The notes under the pieces were generated by a model. The model was not told the DNA's origin. It saw nothing but the letters and a program-made list of their open reading frames with translations, and searched no databases. A DNA stretch of 64,000 bases from contig OY718804.1 in assembly GCA_963070105.1 (NCBI GenBank), positions 4,425,317 through 4,489,316 of the forward strand, read 5' to 3'. Position 1 is the stretch's first letter; the number at the start of each line of letters is the position of its first letter. The translations under genes and the position numbers were made by a program. Positions 49,901-61,396 of this stretch are shown here, piece by piece. The DNA comes from Litomosoides sigmodontis. Lineage: Eukaryota; Nematoda; Chromadorea; Rhabditida; Onchocercidae.

Positions 49901-52890
49901 TTTTTTTTTGTGGTTATATTTTGTCCGAGTATTTGATCATTTCAGTAGTTATTTCGCAAAAATGCTTACTAATATTCACCATACTTTTAGATGCTGACTT
50001 TATCAAACACCTACCGCTTCGTTTTTAGCAAGAGATGAAACCGCCGATCGAACAGTTTCATTTTTACTTGCTGCAATCAGTTTATGCTGTATTGCCGGTT
50101 TTTTCACACTGTCAAAGACAGTTTTTGCAGTATTGAATGCTGCACTAAATTTACCAGTTGCAAAGGTCCCTGCAAGTTTCATTTATTATTCACCATATCC
50201 GATAACAAAGAAGCAAACAATTTCAAAAGCACCTAAATAAAGCTTCAACATCGTAACAGTAAATGCACATAAATAGGGAAATTTTACAGTAATTTTTTTC
50301 AACTGAAACAATTGGATAGGAAATTAGCACAGATCAGGTGATAAATGTGAATCCCTAACAAGTATTGCGGAAATGACGGATCGATTTGCATAATAGTCCT
50401 ATAAAAAGCACCTGTGTCTCCTTTTTTTCCATCCATTAAGGAAAAAAAAACCTCAAACATCAGCTATTCATTTAAATTTCAATGAGAAAACATGTCCCGA
50501 ATCAATCATGAAATAATTCTCAAGCATCGAAGTTTAATGAAAGCAATAACTGCTTTCATTTTTTGTAAGGAATTTCAACGGTAAAAACCCAAATTCTGAC
50601 TTTGGAATCTAAAAAAAACTACGATCGAATTTACTCATGCAATTTCAGTAAAATCAGTAATGAAACTAGGAAATCAGTAATGAAACTAGGAATCCTTTTT
50701 CGCTATTTAGTTGGCTTCACCAAAATAATCTTAATAATCTCATTTTAGATTAATTATTCAAAGCTGAAACCGACATCAGTCAATGAGACGGGTAGCCATC
50801 ACTTACCAAAAAAAAAGCTAAGTAACGTGGAAGGCAGGCGGTTCAACGCCTGCTATGCAAAGTATTAAAATTCATTTGCATTGGTTCATTGTCCCCCTTT
50901 CATTGTACTTTTATGTTTCGCATCATCAACTCGTCCATTAAAGACAAAATGATAATTTTTCGCAATAAAATTCGCGATTCATTAACCTTCCCACTTGTTA
51001 TAATATTTGTAAGCCACAACAAACAAGTTTCTAATTATGCAAAACAAGATTTTAGCAATGTTCTTACATCACATTCAACTATAAATTTTTTTGACCAAAA
51101 AGAACGAATCCAGAAAAAATCACTCATTCATCGAGTCTTCATCAAGTATCGAGGGCATTTTTGGTGAACGTAAGAACGGATTCCCATCCGATCCAATGTC
51201 TTCTGGTAATTTAGTTCTTATTCCAGACACTGATTCATTCTGTAGATCGAACAGAAGAGGATCTAAGTATGATTCATTCGCTGCTTTAGGCTCAATGATT
51301 TCTCCGAAAGTTGGCACTTCTGCTTGCAGTAAGCTTATTTTTTCTTCGCAATCTTCTTCAAAGAAAAATTTTTCGGAAACATCGACCGAAAATTCCGGAT
51401 TAGCAATTGACTGTTCAGCATCATGCACTATTGTTGTTGCTCCATTCGTTATCGTCTTTTGCTCATCTTCTTCCACGGATGCCATCATTCGAACCTGTTG
51501 TTGACGAGTACGCTCTACCGCAGCAGCAGCAATCTTTTTCAAAATGCGCTGCTTATGGAGATCAAACAGGGAAATAGACGGATGGGTACGCAGAACGAAA
51601 TCTTTCAGTGACGTGACAGTATTTCGATACAAAAGAGCCAAGCCTTCACGTGCTTTCTCGTATGAAGGTTCCGGTTCACCGGATATATCAGTACGCACAT
51701 AAGTGTGTGGGTCAGGAAATGGCGGTAACCAATCCGGAATATGTGCCGGACGTGGACGTGAACTACCAACACGAAGTTGTTGCTGAGTACGTGGTACGTG
51801 CTGTACACGTGGTGGTGCTATCACTAAAGAACCTTTGGAGGTTGCTTCTTTCAGATATGCTGGTAAATCGGAAACTGCAGTACCCAAATCTACTAACGCC
51901 ATAATTGTATCCGATGGAGTTGAGATAGTACGACCTGCGTGTTCGGTCATTTGACGTGTGGTAACGGCTAGTTCGTTGATGTACGAATTAATCATGTGGG
52001 TGAGTAATTCGAGGACATCAGCTTCAATCGTTTCAAAACCGGCTTGTTTACAAATGGCAGCAACAGCTTGACGTAATACACGTCGATACACGCAATCGGC
52101 TACTGTTGGCGAATAACTTGTTGATGGCAAAGAATGCATTACTGTAGCTGCAAATTGCTTCGTCATTGTGACATGTGAAGTATAGGCGCTGCAGTGATAG
52201 TTCAATAAAAAGATAACAAAAAAACCAGGCATTTCAAAAATGCTTTGCTAAACTGGAATCTTATTTCTGCGAGAAGAGAAAGCAGTTAAATCAAGAAAAA
52301 TAATGCACGTCAAACGTCTTACACTGTAATTCAGTACGCAAATCTAATAATGCGCACAACACGTATATAATTGGCCGCCTTTTCGAAATTCTAGGTAGTA
52401 GATTAGCGAGATTAGAGAGATTTTTCTTTGAGTGAACCTACGCTGCATCTATCCATCACTTAATAGTGATAAGATATGAAAACGTTTATGCGTAGCGATT
52501 CTTAAAATTCTAAAGACTAAAAAATTTGGATCAAAAATTTAGTAAAGCGTTTCAGAAGGCTGTTATTATATGATAAAGAAAGAACACTTCAATTTTTGAA
52601 ATAATGAAAAATAATCACAAAATGACGGTGCCAAACATTCTACCCACCTAGTTTTTCTATTTATATTAAGATTGTCAACCAGAAATTTCAACATCTTCAT
52701 ACTTATAAGCTCCAGCGTCAACTTCCAATAAAAGGAAGATCCAAAAGAAACTGAAATTAAAGGTACCTGAAGGTGACTGAAGTCGAATTGCTGTTGCTGG
52801 TGCTGAAGCTTCACTTGCATTACTCTTGCTCTTCCAGCATGGTTTTTCAGATAGAGGAGACGGCGGCAAAGGTTTATTTGCTGGAAACAT
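46942..52890 (-). CDS. Adaptor protein with four C-terminal SH3 domains
   Basis: Nine exons: 52890-52767, 50169-50015, 49598-49280, 49056-48881, 48765-48644, 48285-48228, 48114-47889, 47659-47427, 47037-46942; 502 residues, phases close. Exon 1 is Pro/Ser-rich (MFPANKPLPPSPLSEKP). Residues about 42-195 form a conserved-looking helical region without a domain I can name. Four SH3 domains follow, at about 232-285 (ARFKFIASHF...WVYGLN), 300-355 (ALFDFDSNMAGDLKF...GIFPANYV), 371-428 (ALYDYNSAVEGDLIF...GLVPRTYI) and 440-502 (ATKDYHSTSADYLCF...GLFPRSAV), each with the ALYDY-like, Trp and PxxY-type positions. SH3 domains bind proline-rich partners; tandem C-terminal SH3s resemble SH3D19-type adaptors, but orthology is not established. 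An acceptor 4 bp before the ATG suggests trans-splicing. The junction 49280/49056 could alternatively run through a 12-nt microexon. Its first intron contains TAF8. Confidence 0.8.
50651..50690. repeat. 20-bp perfect tandem duplication
   Basis: Two head-to-tail copies of AAATCAGTAATGAAACTAGG-type sequence in the first intron of the SH3 gene; a recent slippage duplication. Confidence 0.85.
51120..52166 (-). CDS. taf-8: TFIID subunit TAF8
   Basis: Single uninterrupted frame, 348 residues from ATG at 52166 (the frame is open further upstream, but an acceptor at 52189 and homology favour this start). Residues about 28-100 form the histone-fold domain (YRRVLRQAVAAICKQAGFET, then LLTHMINSYINELAVTTRQM); the TAF8 C-terminal motif is HIPDWLPPFPDPHTYVRT (human HIPEHLPPFPDPHTYIKT). 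TAF8 pairs with TAF10 through its histone fold and links TAF2 into TFIID at RNA polymerase II promoters. The last third is acidic and variable. The gene sits on the same strand inside intron 1 of the SH3 gene and is the only intronless gene here, all others having 2-33 exons. It must have its own promoter or be trans-spliced out of the host transcript. Confidence 0.92.
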   Translation of the reverse strand: MTKQFAATVMHSLPSTSYSPTVADCVYRRVLRQAVAAICKQAGFETIEADVLELLTHMINSYINELAVTTRQMTEHAGRTISTPSDTIMALVDLGTAVSDLPAYLKEATSKGSLVIAPPRVQHVPRTQQQLRVGSSRPRPAHIPDWLPPFPDPHTYVRTDISGEPEPSYEKAREGLALLYRNTVTSLKDFVLRTHPSISLFDLHKQRILKKIAAAAVERTRQQQVRMMASVEEDEQKTITNGATTIVHDAEQSIANPEFSVDVSEKFFFEEDCEEKISLLQAEVPTFGEIIEPKAANESYLDPLLFDLQNESVSGIRTKLPEDIGSDGNPFLRSPKMPSILDEDSMNE

Positions 52891-54596
52891 CCCTCTAAAC
52901 AGTGGAAAAAGTACTCTTCTTTCACATAAAAAACCATCATAAACAAATTCTTGCACCAGACAGAATTAGATCACATAACGGAAGACTTTAATAGAAAGAA
53001 CTTTACCACTCCTTCTATTTCCCTAAGCCTTTTATTTACATCACAGATTTATCAATCTTACTTACAACCTCACGAGTTTAATCCACAAATTTTGTTGCAG
53101 AAAAACCTTTCCTTATGTTATACTACGTCACCAAAATTTTAGTTAAAGATATTTCAGTGATAAGTGATAGAAAAATGATGAAAATAACCAGCCGAGCATA
53201 AACAACTTCAAACGCAATAGCCGATGAAATTCAAAATGCAAACAAATCTTTTATTTCTTGAAACAAATATCAATTCATACAAGAGTTAGACACCTGAAAG
53301 TAGATATTTCATAAGATACGCAAGAGTTCAGTAATTTTGCGACTTGCCAAATTGGATCTTCCAATAAACAAGTAAATAATACATGTGTGAAAACAGAATG
53401 TATAACAGCACAATAAAAAATGCAATAAACAAAGACAAAATGACTACCACGCACACACTGACAATATAGCAAAAGCATTTCACCTACAAATATTTTTTAA
53501 TGTTTAGGCCATTTCAAAGTCTGAAAGATCATTTGAAGGATGACAAGATGACAAGAGTGATCCTAAATGAGCATTAGCATATAAAAGTAAAATTATGACA
53601 ATTCAAAAGATATTTACAAGCACCATTAAAGATCTAAAAATCATTTGAGGTATATATTTCATGGAAGTGATATTAAACGCACAATACCGCCTCATTACCT
53701 CAAGCAGAGCTTATCAAAAATTACTAAAATAGTTTTCATTACCACAGTCTGCATACTTTCTTAGCCATCCCTTTCATTTATTTATTCAATTTAGTTATGT
53801 AAATGGCATTATTATAATATAACACCTTTTGTATATCTACATCTGAAAATTTTATAGCACCAACCAAAAGATCTGCAAAAAGCAAAAAAGCATAAAGAAA
53901 ATGAAAAAAAATATTTCGTCAAAAAATTCACTTTGTTGTTTTATTATAGAAAAGAAACATTTAAAAGAAAAATAGTAGCGTAAATCAACAGGAATAAAGG
54001 ATGTGCAATTTATACGGATACAGATCAACACTCAGAAACCCAAAGCAATCATCAACTTCAACTCAATATGCCTTGATCTACTTAATGAAAATGAAAATTA
54101 CAATCTATTTGCATTCAGCATAATTGAGATAAGTAAACTTTTGAGTAAAAACACCAGCGCCAGAAACAAGTTGCTAAAAGGTTGGAAAGTAATCAACTAA
54201 CAAATGCAGATTAAAAGTTGACCTCTTAGCTTCCTTATAAATCGGCTACAATTAGCAACTTGCTATTTACATTCCACGATTACTTCGCCTTTGTTTGATG
54301 AATTACAGTATCTAAAAAAAGACAGTACAGAAGGCTAAAAAGCAAAAAATAAGCAAACAAGAAAGTCTCGCAATGCTATCTATTAATAAGGTATGAACTT
54401 GAAAACGAATAAACTTGCAAACGAGTTCTTTGTCCCCTCTCAGACCTGTAATTACCATAATCGAGACCTTTGCATTCAGACCTTGACCCAAGTAATCAAG
54501 AGCTAGTTCTAAGAACTAATAACTTTTTCTACCAAAATTCCTGGACGAAAAACTCAACGGCATGTAAAACCAGTTAGAGTTCATAAAATCAGAACT
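52891..54596. other. Gap between SH3/TAF8 locus and N4BP2-like gene
   Basis: Contains the upstream region of the SH3 gene and the 3' flank of the N4BP2-like gene, both on the - strand. The spacing of 1.7 kb argues against a closely spaced operon. AT-rich, no supported exon or RNA gene seen. Confidence 0.45.
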
Positions 54597-54789
54597 TCAT
54601 AAAGTATTGGGGATAAATTCAATGTCTGAAACGTACTCATAGCCACAATTTTCAAGCCACTGTAGGACAGCTGGCTTAATTTTTGCTTTCCCATCGCTCA
54701 GTTTACCATAACCAGTTAGAACAACGAGTTTCTTCCCGGATCGTCCATGTCGAAGTTCCGGCGGTCCTAAAAGTACTAGAAGCATAGAA

Positions 54790-54822
<33 letters not shown>

Positions 54823-57800
54823 CACGAAAAAATGACGCCTTAATTGAACGTAGCATATCCTTCAAATTCCGTATGTCCAGAATTCACACATCCGAGACAT
54901 ATTCTGTCAACATATACAAGCCTCCTCCACTTTCTATAATGCAGAAAGCGAAATTATCGATAGCAGCAACACGAAGGTAAACACTAATGACAAACGAAAG
55001 ACATCTAATTTGGTAAATTTGTAGGAAATGTCTATTCCATTTAAGGATATTAATAGAAAAGAGGAAAAAATATAAACTTACTATCGGCAGCGCTCAGTTT
55101 TGCTTTAAGAAGTCTGATAGCAGGTTGAACATCCATATAATGTAAATCGATGAACAAATTGGATGTATTTGCTTCAAATAACCGTTCGTTCACCTCTGCT
55201 ATACAATCTCGTGCTTTTTTCCCAAATTTTTGAGCCTGGAACTCAATGTCATTTAGAAGAGAAATTAGAAGACACTCCGAATAACGTACCCAATCAACAA
55301 CGAAGTCAGAGAATTGATCTCTAACAACCAATTCTACAAACCATAAATTATTCCAAGTTTCCATTCAGATACTATCTGTATTAGAACTTCATTCCCAAGG
55401 TTTCAAAATCCCCATATAATCAATTACCTCAGCAAAATAAAACATTTTAGCCCCGAATTCTTGATGATTCATAGCTTGCAATAGCATTTCATGCTTCTGT
55501 TTGTTATACTTATCGGCTTCCTCCCGTAGTTCACACGCATCCTTGTGAGCTGACTCTAGGTCTGGCTTCAGAACCTACAAAAATATCAATCACTTTCATG
55601 GTTATTTTGATTTCGTTTTTGGAACTTTTAATAACTAAAACTCCATGCAATAAACGATTATATTAACGAATTCATACATACCGATAATCCAGTGGAAGTA
55701 AAGTAACGAGGAGACGATGCAGATGGAGTACAACTATCGAGCCGTTTTACAGAAGAAACAAGTGGAGACGGATCCACCCGTGCTTTTTGAATGTTTTCAG
55801 TGCCATTCATGGAAAGTTTTAAAGCATTATAAGTAGTTTTCGCAGAAAATTTACAACAAAAAACGATTATTACAACCTATTTATATCTAAAAATGTTCAA
55901 ATACTGCACATACGTTTAGGCAACGCATACTCATAATTCATAAATAAATGAAAGGTAACGCATGCTAATAAATCATAAATAAAAAGAGAAATATAGAAAG
56001 TCCGGAAAAGAATAAAAATATATCATCAAAAATATTACTTGTTATCACGGATGCATTCTGCAATTCGTTCGCGATCAACTTCAGAATAATCATTTATCAG
56101 TGCACTTAACTCTATCCTTTCAGCAATACTCATGTACTCATCACTTTCCTGCATTAAAAGGGACCACTTTGAACAACTAAACACGGTTATTATTTGATAC
56201 AACTGGCTTCAAAACTCATATTGGGAAGCTATGACGAACGAATATGAGTTGTTGTACGAAACAGATCTGCAGATCTTGCATGGAACAAACAGAATTGAAC
56301 TTCGTGAGAGCGATATTGGAGTCAAAACTAAGAGGAAGGAAATAATAGTAGCTACTGACCAAGATTTTATCGGATGCCAATCCTTGATTTTGCAATATCC
56401 GCACTAATTCCTGATTAGAACTAATCGCTGAAGAAAAATCAAAATCCTCATTTCCAGGGTACATTATGTACTGCAGTGGTAACTGCCATCAGTTCGGATA
56501 AATATGCTTACTATGTGAAAGCTCGGAAAAACCAGTAACAAGCTATTACAGTTCGATTAAAACGTAACGCAAAGAATAAACGCCTATGACTGTATTTTAA
56601 TCGTAAACTATTAGTTTATCCAAGAAAAAATTATGTCCTTTTCAAACCACTCGCCTTCGATCAGATGATAACTGATCAGAGAATCAAAGCGAGATTGTTA
56701 ATATATAATTTTTTTGAAAAGAAACCTGTAGCTGCGTTTCCTTGCCAGCAAAAATATATTTGACGCCAAAGCCAGGTCGGTAGGTCCACATACGTTTTTA
56801 AAACACTAATATTTTCACTGTCTCCTTGGATAAAAAAACTCAAGTTTACAGTGCTAATCATTCTAATTCGTAAAATCGAGTTCAAAATATACAAAAAATT
56901 CAAATGACGAGAAATCAGCATTATATAAGCTACTTTTCCTTTATAACAGAGTAAAATTAGCTGCAAAAAATAGCTAGCCTTATGCGCTCTATGTCTTGAA
57001 CATTTTAGCTGAAAGAAGATACCGAAAAGTTCAGTAAGTTGCTTCATCATATCTACTGATATCTCCATCCGATAATATCCTTCCGGGATAGGTTCTGGAT
57101 CACAGCACTGCGTGTAAGTGCAAGGAGCCAGCTTTTCGGGTATTCCTCTATTCATTTCATAATTTGGTACAAATTTTGTTGAACTATTGCCAACGATATC
57201 TTCAAATTCTCCTTCACTCCACCAATAATATGTCTGCGATAATGATTCCGGTTTAACATTTGTATTCTGAAACTTCTCTAATTTAGAGTGTGGACAGGAG
57301 ATAAATCTAATTTAACCAGTACAGTTAAATCATTTGTATAGCAATACATTTTACTAAAAAAGTTTACTGGATGACAAAGAAATGTTCTGTTGTTAACGTT
57401 ACAATACATGTTGCAGTGTTAATGTTACAATACATACATAAAAGCAGTGTATTTTAAATTTTAAAATGTCTTGATTATTATAAAGTTTGAAACCAACAAA
57501 TGTGTGGGTCTGAATCAGGATAAGAATTGTGTGTTCAGCACTCATTATCTTCCATCTTTTTTTCCAAACAAGCAAAAGCATTCCCAAAAATCCCATATGG
57601 CTTATAATCCTGCACGATTCACACAACTCAATCCTGCGGTTTTGTTATCACAGGAATGTAAGTTTCAAAAATACCTGCCGCTCTAAAACAGTACGAACCT
57701 TGTCAATTGAGACACATGTATTCATATTGGCGTTCATTTCTTTCAGCAGTACCAATGCACCTTTTAATCCAACTATCTCTAATATATGTAACAAATCGGA

Positions 57801-60800
57801 AGGTTTTTCATCCGGAAATAACGTTAATAATAATTCAAAGTCAGATAGAATTTTACCGTCGCTGAAAAAAAAAGATCATTACAAGTGGTATAATTATTCC
57901 TCAGATAATTAACAGAACGGCCATTCACACCAAAAAAAAATAATAATTGTAAAGCCAATTGCGAAGTGTAAATGAATACGAAAATATACATTGTTTATAG
58001 CCAAACACGCCGCAAGGGATTTTTCTCAGATTGTTAAAAATAACAACAAACCCAGCCTGCACTGCTTTCCCCTTCATTTTCTTTTTGTAACTGAAATTAA
58101 CGTTACTCCACTCCGTTTCCCAGCTAAAGTCATCGCCCATAAAAGTCAAAGGATCCAAATCAAATGCTCGAATTAAATCATCAGTGTTACATCCAACTGT
58201 ACGTAGAATCTTCCTAGATATCTGAAACTTGTCAGCAAATAAAGCCATTGTCTAATGAGAACTAATAATAACAATGAAACAAAAGTAGCTGATGAAAAAA
58301 ATACTCTGTATTCAGAGGTAATAAAAATAATTACAAAATATGACTTGAATTCATACTTTTGAAGTAATTAGGCTCTCATAAATTCAAACGATTCCATTCT
58401 TATTAACAACTATTTCAACCACTCTCAAATGCAAAGCATTTTAGATTAGTTCGAAATGTTTATATAATTTACTAGATCCACTGTCATGTGGTACGGAAAG
58501 ATTCTTTATATAGATTTCACAAAAAAGAACAAAACCTGCTGTGGAATTAAAGAAAACAATTGTTCGCTTTCCTTTTTGTCAGTAGAATTTTTTTCCGAAA
58601 GCGAATCTGAATAAGAAAATTTCAATAAATCTGCTGCTTCATGTAGTGCCCATTGTGAATCAACACACGGTAAGCGAACAGCTCCTTCGACCTCTTGTTT
58701 CTGAATATGTCTTTTTCGTACATCTTCGGGATGCTCTGACCCAGGAAGAGAGTTAGAAAAAGGTACTGCAATGTTGCGGCTTACATTGGATAATTGGAAA
58801 AATTGGACTGAATAAAGGTGAACCATAAGGAATAGGTATAAAGGTTCAATTTTCCAAAGCGATGCCAGGAACTTCAGTATAAAAATGCATAGATGAGGAT
58901 GAAAAAGAAAAGGAATGATATGATGAAAAAACATTCTAATCAAAAATGGAATTTTACGCTTCTAAATTTTGAATGAGAAATACTGCTTAGTGATGATATT
59001 AAACCGCATCAATTCAGCTAAAATGAGTTAAAACAATAAATGAGGAACACTACCTGACAAATGAGAATTCAGTTTCGATAGAAATAAACCGCAACCACTG
59101 TTGCCAATGCCAACCATTGATGAAATTACTCTGCAAAAAATGTGCTTGACATCTATGATCTGACCAGATGGAAAACGTGAGCTCAGAAATTCATGCATAG
59201 AATCAAAATCCGTAGAAATCGAAAAAAAATTTGCACAGCAATTTAATGATCGGGTTTTTTATATAACGAATCTGCACAATCCTCGCTTTGGTCTAAGATT
59301 TTTGGAACTTCTCACTTTTCTTGTACCTGGTTAGTTCAAACCAAGTGATTTATTTACCTTAACTGGGTCGGTTTTATTATATCAGTTAAACTGACTTCTT
59401 CGAAGCATTCAACCATATACGCAATTTTGTCTTCCGGCACAGAGTGCGCATTACGCCTGCAGTCAAATGAGTAAAAATTTTGAAAACAAACATCTTTTTT
59501 TTGGAAAGCAGTGACAATGAAGGAATAGAAGCATAAATGCAACCTAGCACACTCCTTTGCATTTTTCTTCCACTCTGTTTCCGGCTCCACGAAATAAATT
59601 TCATATAAATTCTTCAAAGCCTACAAGAATTTACAAAATTTTTTGTTACAACCGTCAATCATCAATTTACTCGTAATACCAAATTAGTTTTCATGTCTAC
59701 TTTTCGCTGCATTTTTTAGCAATCATAATCAGATTTTTTAATTTCTCCTGAATATCTAAATAGCGAATGACTTCAAAATATCAAAAATATTTCGAATTTC
59801 TAGCAGAACTTACCTATTCTTCCTTCGTTATTTTTGTTCTTATCCCACCATATCTATCTGTTCAATTTATATTTAATTTGAATTATTGTCTTCATTTTTT
59901 TAAAAACACTACTCGAGGTCTTTCTTTTCAAATCAGATATATAAAACTAATATTTTAGGCAGCTTTGATTGAAAACTAACAAGATCGATGTACGGCTTCA
60001 TATGTGTCACAAATATGTTGGTGTTGTCAATGATTATTGGCCTTATTCCATGCAGCAACGCATTTTTTGCTAAACGAAAGTACAAACTTGTTTATTTACA
60101 AGAAAAACTTATAATTTCAATATGTTGGATAGCCTTTTTTTGGAGTCTTTCAAGATTTTCATAACGCTTTCAATAGATTTATTGTTATTACCACAAAATC
60201 AGTTAATACTTGCTGCAACCGTAATTTATCCATTCATCACTTATTAAAACTACCTTAATTCTGACAAAGCGAAAGAGGTACTGTTCTTTTCCCATTCCCA
60301 CAATTTTCACCCGTTGTAAATGCAAAGAAAAGACTTCATTCATCTCGCTGATTTGTATTTTATTTTTCAGTCTATCTATTCACATGTTTGAAGCTTTTCA
60401 TCTACTTCAGTATTAGATTGAATTAATTAGAACAAATGTTAAATTCACACTGATAAATTAAAATAATTAAAAACACAACAAGTGCATTAAAGCATGCGGC
60501 TAAATTTCTTTTAGTGCATGTACCTTCCTTCCAATTTTCCCGGTGATATTCATCCAGTTTGGAGGAATCAAATCGGTATACACCACTTTGCATGAAGTAT
60601 TTGTCAGTGCTAAAAATTGCACCATTTGTTCCGGACACTAAATCGCTGCAAAAAGGAATGGAGTTCACCTTAGGCTACGCAAAAAGTGTATTAATCTTCT
60701 ACAACTACCATGTATAAAATTGCGTACTAAAGGACCTAAGAGAAATATTAAAGGAAAAAATACTAAGGAAGTGAAATACTAAAGCATAGATACTAAAGGA

Positions 60801-61073
60801 ACCAATTGATCACTTACACGCATAGCATCAGCTAAACCCTATTTAGCATGTGCTGAACTAACCAATTTACAATAACAACGCATCAAATATTAATATATTT
60901 AACAGATGTTTTTTTAAATAAATCGTTCCATACCTAGCTAAATAAGACTTTCCAGAGCCTGGAATACCACGCATTATTATCATAACACGATGACCATTTT
61001 GAATACATTTCCGGATGTCTTTCAAACTTGCCGTCGGCTCCCAACATTGTTCGTGAACGCTTGGAGTCACCAT
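54597..61073 (-). CDS. N4BP2-like protein: P-loop (polynucleotide kinase-type) domain plus Smr domain
   Basis: Sixteen exons: 61073-60934, 60645-60524, 60069-59981, 59620-59544, 59456-59358, 59130-59054, 58765-58536, 58251-58052, 57861-57675, 57266-57023, 56427-56360, 56148-56049, 55782-55682, 55574-55428, 55235-55082, 54766-54597; about 734 residues. The N-terminal kinase-like domain has Walker A GIPGSGKS (36-43), IFSTDKYF, PIIIDNTN and RNAHSVPEDKIAYMVECFEE, in the same order as NEDD4-binding protein 2. CUE-like helices occur in the middle (FELLLTLFPDEKPSDLLHIL; ALINDYSEVDRERIAECI). The C-terminus has the DUF1771 helix (ELREEADKYNKQKHEMLLQA) and a Smr domain with IDLHYMDV and TGYGKLSDGKAKIKPAVLQW. 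Smr domains nick nucleic acids, and NONU-1-type N4BP2 relatives cleave mRNA at stalled ribosomes; a matching role here is inference. The junction 56049/55782 is unresolved: the stronger donor at 56039 does not fit the reading phase. Confidence 0.82.
54792..54821. repeat. (AT)n microsatellite
   Basis: About 15 AT units in the last intron of the N4BP2-like gene, 26 bp upstream of the terminal exon in the transcript direction, so close to the splice acceptor. Confidence 0.95.
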
Positions 61074-61396
61074 TTTCAGACATTAGTAACGACTTTTGAA
61101 ATTACCACTGGTACTACTATGTCTAAAGCACAGATGAAAATAGCAATAGCAACACTTGCACGTAATGTCGACATCCCCGCAGACCCGCGCAACCGACCAA
61201 ACAGCAATCAGTTGTAGACCGTCATGGCACGCGCTATGCCACAATGTCAGTGCGTTGCATCACGTTGTCGCCGTCAAGGGCTAGCTGTTCGTTTGGGGCT
61301 GCGAGGTCAGACTGGGGTATAGCCTAACGAAGTCTAACTTCATTCCATTGTTATCATCTCGTAATGTCTGTATTGAACATGATAAAGAAGAGGTAG
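61074..61396. promoter_or_regulatory. Compact bidirectional promoter region
   Basis: 323 bp separate the divergent ATGs of the N4BP2-like (-) and SDS3-like (+) genes. Bases about 61165-61325 are noticeably richer in G+C and CpG than the rest of the window. No TATA box stands out on either side. Confidence 0.6.

Noticed and set aside
50834..50853. GCAGGCG-GTTCAA-CGCCTGC hairpin resembling a tRNA T-arm
   Set aside because: Stem of 7 and loop of 6 do not fit a T-arm, and no D-arm, anticodon arm or acceptor stem surrounds it; kept only as a small intronic hairpin.
51091..51504. 137-codon + strand ORF
   Set aside because: Antisense shadow of the TAF8 coding region, which has clear homology on the - strand.
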